DNA from: Bacteroidales bacterium
GTDB taxonomy: Bacteria; Bacteroidota; Bacteroidia; Bacteroidales; UBA932
Reading direction: 5' to 3'
Length of the DNA stretch: 62,141 bases
Assembly (NCBI GenBank): GCA_028700975.1
Contig: JAQVRQ010000004.1
Location: 1 to 62,141 of the forward strand
Of the stretch, positions 29,844 through 38,317 are shown piece after piece. The position numbers and the translations under genes were made by a program. The stretch's first letter is position 1. Each line of letters starts with the position of its first letter. The notes under the pieces were generated by a model that saw only the letters and a list, made by a program, of their open reading frames with translations, ran no database searches and was not told the origin of the DNA.

Positions 29844-31358
29844 TTAAAATTTTTTAAAAAGAAGATCCTGGAAATCATAACTAAAGTCCGTTAAAGGAGA
29901 TACAGCCTTCATTGTAAATCCATCAGGAAGACCTTCACTATCAAGAGAAAACATTATAAAGGCATCTGCATTAAGAGAGCGATCATCCCATTTTACAATA
30001 AATGTATTTCCCTTATAAAAATTCACCCCTCCACTTAAAGATGGAGATCTGGAAGAGGAGAATCTCAAACCCTCTCTGGACAACTCAATTTTAACACTCC
30101 CCAGCCAATTATCTACATACGTACCACAAAAGCTCTCTAGATAAGCTCTTTCCATCTCTCTCTCCGCCTTATCAACCACTTTCTGAACCTCTGACATCAC
30201 TTTTAACTCCTCAGCCAGCGCCCTTTCAAGTCTCATTTTATTCTCTGCAATCCTATCTCTATCCTTAATCCCCAGATAGCTGTCAAGAATTGTATTTGTA
30301 ATTGAAGAGAAAGCCTCAGAAGATTGTTGATTTGTAAAAACAACAATACCCAGTTCAAGTTCAGGAATCATAGTAACCTGAGTTAAAACTCCGGAGAGTC
30401 CTCCTGTATGAGTTACCATTTTGTACCCCTCAACATCACTCACTCTCCAACCCAGTGCATAGGAAGAGAAATGGGTTTTATAAGTAGTAGCTCCTTTTAC
30501 AGGAATAATTGTATGGGGTACCCAGGTATCCTCATACTCTCTTGTCCTCATTTGTGCCGATACCCACTTAGCCATATCTGACACACTACTATAAATACCC
30601 CCGGCAGCATTGGCCATAGGATTCAGTTTCATCTCAATTACCTTTACCACTCCATTTACAGGAGCGTGAGGATCAATTATATTACTTTTATCTTTTAACC
30701 TATCGAATGAGGTAGCACTTCTCACCATTTTAAGAGGAGAGATAATACGCTCCTCTACAAACTCCTCCCAACTCTTACCCGAAACTCTGGCTATAACCTC
30801 CCCTGCAACAATATACATTAGATTGTTATAATTATACTTTGTTCTAAATGGCGAATCTGCCTTTAAAAACCTCAAATTAAAGATTACATCTTTTGCCGTA
30901 AAGTCAGAACCATCAGGCCATATCATAAGGTCACCTGCTCCAAGACCTAAACCACCCCTGTGTGAGAGCAAATCTCTTATTGTAAAAGCCTGTGTAACAT
31001 ACGGATCATATAATCTAAACTCCGGTATTATATCACATACACGACTATCCCATTTTAACATACCATCTTTCACCAAAATTGAAAATGCAGCACTTGTAAA
31101 TGCCTTGCTATTTGATGCAATTGCAAAGAGTGTATTTTCATCAACAGGAGCCTTAGTATCCAAAGATGCCAAACCATAACCCTTCATATGAACAATCTCC
31201 CCATCTTTTACGACAGCTACTGCTATACCCGGCACATTAAAAGTACTCATAGCTCTTTTAGTAACCATATCAATCAAGTTACCCTCAATAGAGAATGATA
31301 ATATTGGCAATAGAAATAAGGCGATAAGACTAGATAAAAATTTTAAAACTCTTTTCAT
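29844..31358 (-). CDS. Serine hydrolase (beta-lactamase family) with C-terminal DUF3471-like domain
   Basis: SNSKAFTSAA (SxxK), YNN, HTGG motifs. Confidence 0.88.
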   Translation of the reverse strand: MKRVLKFLSSLIALFLLPILSFSIEGNLIDMVTKRAMSTFNVPGIAVAVVKDGEIVHMKGYGLASLDTKAPVDENTLFAIASNSKAFTSAAFSILVKDGMLKWDSRVCDIIPEFRLYDPYVTQAFTIRDLLSHRGGLGLGAGDLMIWPDGSDFTAKDVIFNLRFLKADSPFRTKYNYNNLMYIVAGEVIARVSGKSWEEFVEERIISPLKMVRSATSFDRLKDKSNIIDPHAPVNGVVKVIEMKLNPMANAAGGIYSSVSDMAKWVSAQMRTREYEDTWVPHTIIPVKGATTYKTHFSSYALGWRVSDVEGYKMVTHTGGLSGVLTQVTMIPELELGIVVFTNQQSSEAFSSITNTILDSYLGIKDRDRIAENKMRLERALAEELKVMSEVQKVVDKAEREMERAYLESFCGTYVDNWLGSVKIELSREGLRFSSSRSPSLSGGVNFYKGNTFIVKWDDRSLNADAFIMFSLDSEGLPDGFTMKAVSPLTDFSYDFQDLLFKKF

Positions 31359-32316
31359 TATTATTATTCTTTAATATTTCACACTCAAGATCTCTTCTGA
31401 AATTATCCACCCTAAGCTTGTACTCTCCAATATCACTACTCATCTCAGCAATTAGTCCCGAGAAGAGAATTATCAAGGAGTAGAGAGCAGATGGCTCCCA
31501 GGGTAATAAAGCAATCTCCACTACAGCCCTCTCTAACTCCTTATCCGAGAAGGTAATTAAGTCCAGTGAATCATATTCAAAAGAGTCTCTGGCGTCTGTA
31601 GCAAAATTAGCTATATCACTGAAATCCAAATCAGATTTATGGTAAAAACTAAACTGAAAATACCCAAGTTGACTATCGTACCCAAATGATATTAGCTCAG
31701 TTTTATCAGTGTCAAGATAGTAATTAATCTCCTCTTGCGTCTCTCTTTTTATTGTCTCAAATGGCGAACTATCTGATAAATCCGCACTTCCACTAGCAGA
31801 ATATGTTCTAAACAAACGGTGCGTATCTATAACCTCAGAGTTTGGCCTCATACCAATTAGAACTCTATCATTCGCATCACTTCCACTACCACCCCTTCTG
31901 CAATCAATAAATACCCCTGCACCACAATGATTCGCCAACAACCTATTTCCTACAATCCCACTATCAAGACCCTCATAATCCACAGATTTATCAATTATCT
32001 CTGAGAAACCTCTGTAAATACTATATCTTGATGGCATATAACCCACCCTTAAAATACCATTTGCACTATAAAAAGAGGTAATTCTAACAGTTTTACTATC
32101 TCCAAATCTTAATGATTTTGCTTGATTATCAAATAAAATTCTATTCGAAGGTTTTTCAATAAAATTCAAGTAGCCAGAAAAATCGTCAATACTATCTGTA
32201 ATAAAATTAAGAGAGCGGTTCTTTATCCTGTTAATTATGCCCTCTGAATCAAATTTGGAATTTAGCAGCTCAAAAAATGGAATCTCTTCTGAATAGACTT
32301 TTGCTCTCTGGATCAT
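31330..32316 (-). CDS. Hypothetical protein with divergent Nudix-like core
   Basis: FETIKRETQEEINYYL resembles the REUxEExGU part of a Nudix box without the canonical spacing. Confidence 0.45.
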   Translation of the reverse strand: MIQRAKVYSEEIPFFELLNSKFDSEGIINRIKNRSLNFITDSIDDFSGYLNFIEKPSNRILFDNQAKSLRFGDSKTVRITSFYSANGILRVGYMPSRYSIYRGFSEIIDKSVDYEGLDSGIVGNRLLANHCGAGVFIDCRRGGSGSDANDRVLIGMRPNSEVIDTHRLFRTYSASGSADLSDSSPFETIKRETQEEINYYLDTDKTELISFGYDSQLGYFQFSFYHKSDLDFSDIANFATDARDSFEYDSLDLITFSDKELERAVVEIALLPWEPSALYSLIILFSGLIAEMSSDIGEYKLRVDNFRRDLECEILKNNNNEKSFKIFI

Positions 32317-33260
32317 TGTTTGCGTGGTCCGTGTAATGGTTTAAAAGGAATTATTAAGTTAAAAACGGATCCGCCACCCGGGTTGGGCTCAGCCCATATT
32401 TTTCCGCCCATTAACTCGGAATAGGATTTTGCAATAGCCAATCCCAGCCCGGCTCCATCATACGTTTTAGTATAAGACATATTCACCTGGACAAACCTGT
32501 TGAATATTGATTCAAATTGCCCGTCAGGAATACCCACACCTGTATCTGTTATAAAAAAGCGAACAAAATCTCCATCTCTTATGCAACTTATCTTAATTTC
32601 ACCCTCAATTGTATACTTAAGAGCATTTTTGATAACGTTGGAGAGTACACAGATAACCTTCTCCCTGTCCATAAAAAGTTGAGATACTTTTTGACTCTCT
32701 CGGCAAGGTATAATTTCAAACTTTAAACCCTTTTCCAATGCTTGGGCTTCAAACAATTTTTTTATTGTCTCCAAAAGCTCCAAGATATTTTCAGATGTAT
32801 AATTAAGCTTAACCTGTCCTGAATCTACCATAGAAATGCTTACAATATCATTTATAAGCTCAAGCATCCTATCTCCGCTCTTTTCTATAATTGAAATATA
32901 GTGTAACCTCTCCTCCTGGGTTAAAGATTCATCCTTAAGAAGCTCCGCAAAACCCATAACTCCATTCATTGGAGTACGAATTTCGTGACTCACATTAGCT
33001 AGAAAGCCGGATTTAAGTTTATCGCTCTCAAGTGCTCGCTCCTCAGCCTTTCTGAGTTTTTGGAGATGATTCCTAAGGAAAATATAAAAAAGTAGCGTAG
33101 TAACTAATACATAGAACAATCCTTTGTACGTTTGAAAATGGCCGGCCACAACAGGATTCGGAGCCCAGAGATCAGTAAGCTCATCAGAAAAAAGAATCCA
33201 TCCACTTCCTAGAAGAAGATAGACCAAAGTAATTCCGTATTCAAAGCGGAACTTAGCCAT
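32313..33260 (-). CDS. Membrane sensor histidine kinase
   Basis: Two N-terminal TMs, FLANVSHEIRTPMNGVMGF H-box, NVIKNALKYT, DTGVGIP, GAGLGLAI; start likely at MAKFRFEYG (33260). Confidence 0.9.
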   Translation of the reverse strand: MAKFRFEYGITLVYLLLGSGWILFSDELTDLWAPNPVVAGHFQTYKGLFYVLVTTLLFYIFLRNHLQKLRKAEERALESDKLKSGFLANVSHEIRTPMNGVMGFAELLKDESLTQEERLHYISIIEKSGDRMLELINDIVSISMVDSGQVKLNYTSENILELLETIKKLFEAQALEKGLKFEIIPCRESQKVSQLFMDREKVICVLSNVIKNALKYTIEGEIKISCIRDGDFVRFFITDTGVGIPDGQFESIFNRFVQVNMSYTKTYDGAGLGLAIAKSYSELMGGKIWAEPNPGGGSVFNLIIPFKPLHGPRKQ

Positions 33261-33316
33261 AGAACTTGGATTTGTCTGCAATATAATAAATTATATGCTA
33301 ATAAAAAATGATTATA

Positions 33317-33937
33317 TCACAGAATCTCATCAATTGTCAATGAAAGCTTTTCATAGCTGATGAATCCCGCAAGACGAGCGTTTTTACCAGATAGAGAACT
33401 CATTATATATGTGGGAAATAGGTCCACTTCAAGATTTGATGCCAAATTAAGATCATCCTCAAAGAGCTCTTTTCCCTTACCTACGAGATCCCTTTCAAAA
33501 TCTATTAAGTTTAGACCGGAAGCCTCTGCTGCAAGAAATAGATTTTCCCTTTTGGCAATATTAACTCTTTTATGAAAGAGCATCTCTCTCATTATAAAAT
33601 AAAACTCCAGACCCCTCTTCTCCCCTTGTAGCATAGCAGCTCGAAAAGCAATTGATGGAGGATAGGAGGAGGAGGGGGGGTCAATTTCCCATACCGCACC
33701 ATCTATCTTAAATCCAATCTTCTCTGACGCCTCCGGCCAATGCTTACCAACAATTGCTGGACCCTCGGGATTGTCTGAAAACATCGTCCAGTCCGGCATA
33801 AGACCTCCCATCCTGTACTCAATAGAAAAGAGGCTGCCCCTATCCCTTTTCAGGCGAGTAAGAATGGGCTCACTACCCCAGCAGTAAGAGCAAAGGGGGT
33901 CAGAAAAATAGATAATATGAACAGGTTTTCCATTCAT
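33317..33937 (-). CDS. DsbA-family protein, SpxH/FrnE-like
   Basis: YFSDPLCSYCWGSEP (CXXCW) and FPTYI cis-Pro region. Confidence 0.75.
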   Translation of the reverse strand: MNGKPVHIIYFSDPLCSYCWGSEPILTRLKRDRGSLFSIEYRMGGLMPDWTMFSDNPEGPAIVGKHWPEASEKIGFKIDGAVWEIDPPSSSYPPSIAFRAAMLQGEKRGLEFYFIMREMLFHKRVNIAKRENLFLAAEASGLNLIDFERDLVGKGKELFEDDLNLASNLEVDLFPTYIMSSLSGKNARLAGFISYEKLSLTIDEIL

Positions 33938-34347
33938 TTTTTTAAATTTTCAATATGTAGCTTATATCTGAAATCAAGTTCCATAATATGGTCAAGCCAC
34001 CATTTTACAAGGAAATCGCATACCATTTGAGGGTCTGTAGGCTTTAAGTCAGTATAATTATGATTAAAGAGAGCCACCTTTTTTATATAATAGTTGTGAG
34101 CTCTTTTGTGCGCCGCAAGCTCAGGATAATTATTCTGCCTCATAAATCTCTCCTCCTCTCTGAAATGAACCAGACTATAATCCGTAAGTTTTGATAATAA
34201 CTCCGCAAGATGGGTCGATTTGGAATTAAGATCCATCTCAAAAATAAAACTATTTATAATCTCAAAAATCTCCTTATGCTGAAGGTCAATTCTTCCTTCG
34301 TTAACAGAGAGCTCCTCACTCCAGGTGATTTTACTACACTTAACCAT
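33934..34347 (-). CDS. Bacteriohemerythrin
   Basis: RIDLQHKEIFEIIN, HFREEERFM, HKRAH, WWLDHIMELDFRY di-iron ligands. Confidence 0.9.
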   Translation of the reverse strand: MVKCSKITWSEELSVNEGRIDLQHKEIFEIINSFIFEMDLNSKSTHLAELLSKLTDYSLVHFREEERFMRQNNYPELAAHKRAHNYYIKKVALFNHNYTDLKPTDPQMVCDFLVKWWLDHIMELDFRYKLHIENLKK

Positions 34348-34411
34348 AATAATAACTTTCTCTTCATCAAAAGTACCACTTTTTTGTTAATATAGAGAAA
34401 ATAGAGTTGTT

Positions 34412-35047
34412 ATGAAAGAGCAGGTATTATACAATATGAGAAAAGACTATTCACCCGAACCATTAATTCTGGAGAAGCTCTCTAAATCTCCTTTGGTTGA
34501 ATTTGGGAAATGGTTTGAAGAGGCAGAAAAAACTGAGAACCAAGAGATAAACGCGATGATACTCTCCACTTGCAAAAATGGAGAATTCCCATCATCAAGA
34601 GTTGTATTGCTCAAAAGATACTCAAATGAAGGATTTGTATTCTTCACAAACTATCATAGTCGCAAAGGAGAGCAGATTGATAGCAATCCAAAAGGTTCTA
34701 TACTATTTTTCTGGCCGCAGACTATGAGACAAATTAGAATTGAAGGGGAGATTTCCCGAATCTCATCTACTGAGTCAGATGAGTATTTTGCGAGCAGACC
34801 TGCAGAAAGCAGAGCATCAGCCATTTTATCAAAGCAGAGTAAACCACTTAACGATAAAGAGAGGTTCGATAATGAGGTAAAAGAACTTTCAAATAATAAA
34901 GAGCTTAAAAGACCAAATAACTGGGGTGGATATATACTAAAACCCGTTTATTTTGAATTTTGGCAAGGCGCAACTAATCGTACTCACGACAGATTCTCGT
35001 ACACGCCTACAATAAACGGATGGATGATAACAAGGCTTTATCCGTAA
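34412..35047 (+). CDS. pdxH: Pyridoxamine 5'-phosphate oxidase
   Basis: RVVLLKRYSNEGFVFFTNYHSRKGEQI; FEFWQGATNRTHDRFSY. Confidence 0.93.
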   Translation: MKEQVLYNMRKDYSPEPLILEKLSKSPLVEFGKWFEEAEKTENQEINAMILSTCKNGEFPSSRVVLLKRYSNEGFVFFTNYHSRKGEQIDSNPKGSILFFWPQTMRQIRIEGEISRISSTESDEYFASRPAESRASAILSKQSKPLNDKERFDNEVKELSNNKELKRPNNWGGYILKPVYFEFWQGATNRTHDRFSYTPTINGWMITRLYP

Positions 35048-35060
35048 ACATTAATAGCAC

Positions 35061-35756
35061 CTATCCTCTGTAACTAACATCCTCTAAGGATCTTCTGGAT
35101 TTAATAATTATCTCTCTTTCATTTAACTCAATAAGACCATCTTTTTCAAAACTTTTTAGAAGTTTTACAGCACTCTCAACAGAGACAGCTGCAAAATCTG
35201 CAATGTCTCTTCTGGAGAGTAGTTGAAATATATCCGGATGATCTTGTCTAAGAGAATCCAAATAGAGTATAGTCTCAGCCATCCTGCCATTAGTTTGTTT
35301 ATACAAAAGAGAGCTCAAAGAGAGATATAGGTTGGAATTTTGTTCACAATATCTTTTGATAATTTCCATCCCAAACCTGCCATTCCCCTCAACAACAGAG
35401 ACTATAGCCTCCTTCTCAACAAGAAAAGCGTGGCAGTCAGTTATAGCAGCAACAGAATAACCATAAATATTTTTATTAAAAACAGAGGATAGACCAATGA
35501 ATTCTCCCGGTTGCACTACTCTCATATTGAAAGATTTCTGACCTGGGCCCTCAATATATTGTCTGCACAGACCATTTACCACAAAAAGAGTATACGAAGC
35601 AAAGGCCCCCTGTTTAGCAAGAGTATCTCCCTTTTTAAAGAGGACCTGTGTACGACTTGACTTTACAAGCTCAAGCTCTTTTGGGCCAAGAGACTGAAAG
35701 CAAGGAGCTTGTATATCGCAAATATAATCTTTGTCGCTTTCTTTAATTGTTTTCAT
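35061..35756 (-). CDS. Crp/Fnr family transcriptional regulator
   Basis: cNMP-binding fold and C-terminal HTH (SRRDIADFAAVSVESAVKLLKSFEKDGLI); start at MKTIKESDKDY (35756) rather than 35801. Confidence 0.88.
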   Translation of the reverse strand: MKTIKESDKDYICDIQAPCFQSLGPKELELVKSSRTQVLFKKGDTLAKQGAFASYTLFVVNGLCRQYIEGPGQKSFNMRVVQPGEFIGLSSVFNKNIYGYSVAAITDCHAFLVEKEAIVSVVEGNGRFGMEIIKRYCEQNSNLYLSLSSLLYKQTNGRMAETILYLDSLRQDHPDIFQLLSRRDIADFAAVSVESAVKLLKSFEKDGLIELNEREIIIKSRRSLEDVSYRG

Positions 35757-35786
35757 AATGCAAAAGTAATCCTTTTCAATTAAATA

Positions 35787-35802
35787 ATTGAGGAACATCA
35801 AT
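35787..35802. promoter_or_regulatory. FNR-like dyad ATTGAggaacaTCAAT
   Basis: Contains TTGA-N6-TCAA, the geometry of the E. coli FNR box (TTGAT-N4-ATCAA). Confidence 0.5.
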
Positions 35803-35809
35803 CCTTCAG

Positions 35810-35823
35810 TTGAGGAACGCCAA
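35810..35823. promoter_or_regulatory. Second FNR-like box TTGAggaacgCCAA
   Basis: Shares the 9-mer TTGAGGAAC with the first box, 22 bp downstream. Confidence 0.4.
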
Positions 35824-35833
35824 CTTCCATTTC

Positions 35834-35864
35834 TTGTATCAATTTACATCTACCCCTACCTTTG
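35834..35864 (+). promoter_or_regulatory. Promoter TTG-N20-TACCTTTG
   Basis: Bacteroidetes -33/-7 elements, 39 bp before the ATG of the thioredoxin gene. Confidence 0.55.
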
Positions 35865-35903
35865 CACCATAATTATTAACAACATAACTAAAAGAAAAAA
35901 ATT

Positions 35904-36257
35904 ATGCTTTATACAAACCTTAAACACGTAGAGTCTGCTGAACAGCACGCACAAATTTTGAAAGACAATGAGAATGTAATGATTATATGCGGAAGAATGG
36001 GACCGATGTGTATTCCTGTATATGGAATTGCTGAGGAACTGGAATCCAACTACACTCACGTAAAATTTTTTGATATGGAGTTTGACAACCCAGAATCACA
36101 CGTTATTCGCAACCTTCCTGAAGTTAGAGGTTTTATGGGAATTCCGTTTACAATTTACTACAAAAACGGCAAAGTAGTAAAAGCTACATCCAGCATTCAG
36201 ACAAGAGATCAGGTAACTTCAATTCTTGATAAAGAGTTTGGCTCACCAATAAAATAA
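35904..36257 (+). CDS. Thioredoxin-fold protein with atypical CX6C motif
   Basis: VMIICGRMGPMCIPVYGIAEEL; GIPF cis-Pro site; VKFFDMEFDNPE; next to trxB. Confidence 0.8.
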   Translation: MLYTNLKHVESAEQHAQILKDNENVMIICGRMGPMCIPVYGIAEELESNYTHVKFFDMEFDNPESHVIRNLPEVRGFMGIPFTIYYKNGKVVKATSSIQTRDQVTSILDKEFGSPIK

Positions 36258-36271
36258 TTAAAGAGAGGACA

Positions 36272-37204
36272 ATGAACAACCACTACGATGCAATTATAAT
36301 AGGAGCGGGCCCTGCAGGACTTACTGCAGGGATCTACCTCTCAAGAGCAAGAGTAAAAACTCTTATTCTAAATGAGGGTACAGTGGGAGGACAAATGGTC
36401 CTCACACACGAAATAGCTAATTATCCCGGAGTAGAGAGCATTAGCGGTTACCAACTTGCGATGATAATGAAAAAGCAGGCGGTAAGCTTTGGCTGTGAAA
36501 TAAAATCCAATATTATTGTAAAAGATATTGATACAGGCGATAAAATTAAGTCCATTATCCTTTCAGATGGAACAAAATATACCTCAGATGCAATTATCAT
36601 AACCACCGGAGGTCGTTCCAGGACAATTGGAGTGCCTGGCGAAGAGAAGCTTAAGGGAAGAGGTATCTCATATTGTGCTACCTGCGACGGAGATTTTTTC
36701 ACAGACAAAGAGATAGTTGTAGTTGGAGGGGGTAACTCTGCCCTTGAAGAGGCAGTATCGCTAACAAAATATGCCTCTAAAGTAACAATTGTACATCAGT
36801 TTGATCACTTCCAGGCATTACAGCATTATGTAGATGAAGCGAAGAAGAATCCAAAAATTCAATATATAATGGAATCTACTATTGACGCGTTTCACGGAGA
36901 CGAAAAGCTTGAAAGCGTTGACATCAAGAATCTTAAAACAGGCGAAGTCTATAACTTTAAAACTGATGGCACATTTGTATTTATTGGATATGTACCAAAT
37001 ACCGAATCTCTTAAAGGCAAGGTTGACCTCAATCAGTGGGGAGAAATAATTGTTAAGCCGGATATGTCTACAAGTGTTGAGGGAGTATTTGCAGCAGGAG
37101 ATAGTATAACAAAAAGATTCCGCCAGGTAACAACAGCAGTAAGCGACGGAACAATTGCCGCACTAGCAGCTTCCGCATATATAAACGAATTGAAGAAGAG
37201 TTAA
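36272..37204 (+). CDS. trxB: Thioredoxin-disulfide reductase
   Basis: IIGAGPAGLTAGIYLSRA, CATCDGDFF redox motif, VVGGGNSALEEA, AAGDS. Confidence 0.94.
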   Translation: MNNHYDAIIIGAGPAGLTAGIYLSRARVKTLILNEGTVGGQMVLTHEIANYPGVESISGYQLAMIMKKQAVSFGCEIKSNIIVKDIDTGDKIKSIILSDGTKYTSDAIIITTGGRSRTIGVPGEEKLKGRGISYCATCDGDFFTDKEIVVVGGGNSALEEAVSLTKYASKVTIVHQFDHFQALQHYVDEAKKNPKIQYIMESTIDAFHGDEKLESVDIKNLKTGEVYNFKTDGTFVFIGYVPNTESLKGKVDLNQWGEIIVKPDMSTSVEGVFAAGDSITKRFRQVTTAVSDGTIAALAASAYINELKKS

Positions 37205-37209
37205 TTTAG

Positions 37210-38220
37210 CTATTTACAAAATTCCCTGATAAGCTCATCTGCTGCACTTTCACCATATGAGGCTGCTCTTCTCCAGTCATCACAAGCTGCACTCTTCTCT
37301 CCCAGATTATTAAGTGCTACCCCTCTGTTAAAGAAGGCAAGCGCATTTACAGGATCTAACTCAAGAGCCTCATTATAATCTGAGAGAGCGCCGTGCAGAT
37401 CTTTTATGCTATATTTTGATATGCCTCTGTTGACATATGCATTAACTAGAGATGGTTTAATCTCAATCGCCTTTGAAAAATCGGATATGCTCTCATTGAA
37501 TTTCTCCAGTTTTTGCCTTACCACCCCTCTGTTATAATATGCTACAAGCATCTCCGAATCTAGCTCAAGAGCTTTTGAATAGTCCTCCTCTGCCCCTTTA
37601 AGATCATTAAGCATACTTTTGCACAAACCCCTGTTTACAAAAGCAACCTCATCTGAAGGACAGATCTCCAGTTCCCGTGTGTAATCAGATATTGCTTCGT
37701 AATTATGCCCAAGTTTTCTATGGGACTCAGCTCTTGAATACCAAGCATCAGGAAATTTTGGATCTAAAGCGATACATTTGTTAAAATCTGCTATAGCCTC
37801 TTGCTTATAATCCATCATTAAAAGAAGGCTCCCTTTGCCAAACCAGGCCCTAGAGTGTAATGAATCAATTTGTATAGCCCTTATATAATCATCAATTGCA
37901 TCCCTGTATCTCTCCTGATACTCTCTTGAAAGAGCCCTGCTGTAGAGTGCCTCTGCGTTTTCAGGATTTAATTCTATCGATTTTGTAAAGTCATACTCTG
38001 CCTTCTCATACTCTTCAAGAATAAGGTAGGCAGCACCTCTATTAAACCAAGCAGCTGCAAGTTTTGGATCTAACCTTACAGCATTTGTGTAGTCTGCGAC
38101 AGCTCCCAGATAGTCCTCTTTAGCTTGTTTATCTACACCCAAATTATAAAATTGGTTAGCGGACTGTCCTAGAAACATTACTGGGAGCAGTAAAGCTAAA
38201 ATCAATGAAACGGTTTTCAT
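37210..38220 (-). CDS. Tetratricopeptide repeat protein, secreted
   Basis: Signal peptide; about 8-9 TPR units (AWFNRGAAYL.., A.SDYN.AIEL.P). Confidence 0.92.
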   Translation of the reverse strand: MKTVSLILALLLPVMFLGQSANQFYNLGVDKQAKEDYLGAVADYTNAVRLDPKLAAAWFNRGAAYLILEEYEKAEYDFTKSIELNPENAEALYSRALSREYQERYRDAIDDYIRAIQIDSLHSRAWFGKGSLLLMMDYKQEAIADFNKCIALDPKFPDAWYSRAESHRKLGHNYEAISDYTRELEICPSDEVAFVNRGLCKSMLNDLKGAEEDYSKALELDSEMLVAYYNRGVVRQKLEKFNESISDFSKAIEIKPSLVNAYVNRGISKYSIKDLHGALSDYNEALELDPVNALAFFNRGVALNNLGEKSAACDDWRRAASYGESAADELIREFCK

Positions 38221-38275
38221 TGCCCATTTGTTTTCAGAAAGTTATATAAAAAAACTATGCACCCTGCAAATTAGT

Positions 38276-38283
38276 TATCTTTG
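38276..38283 (+). promoter_or_regulatory. -7 box TATCTTTG
   Basis: TAnnTTTG upstream of ATG 38318. Confidence 0.4.
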
Positions 38284-38317
38284 TTGAAAAAATAAATATG
38301 GAACCTAAAGAGAGTAA

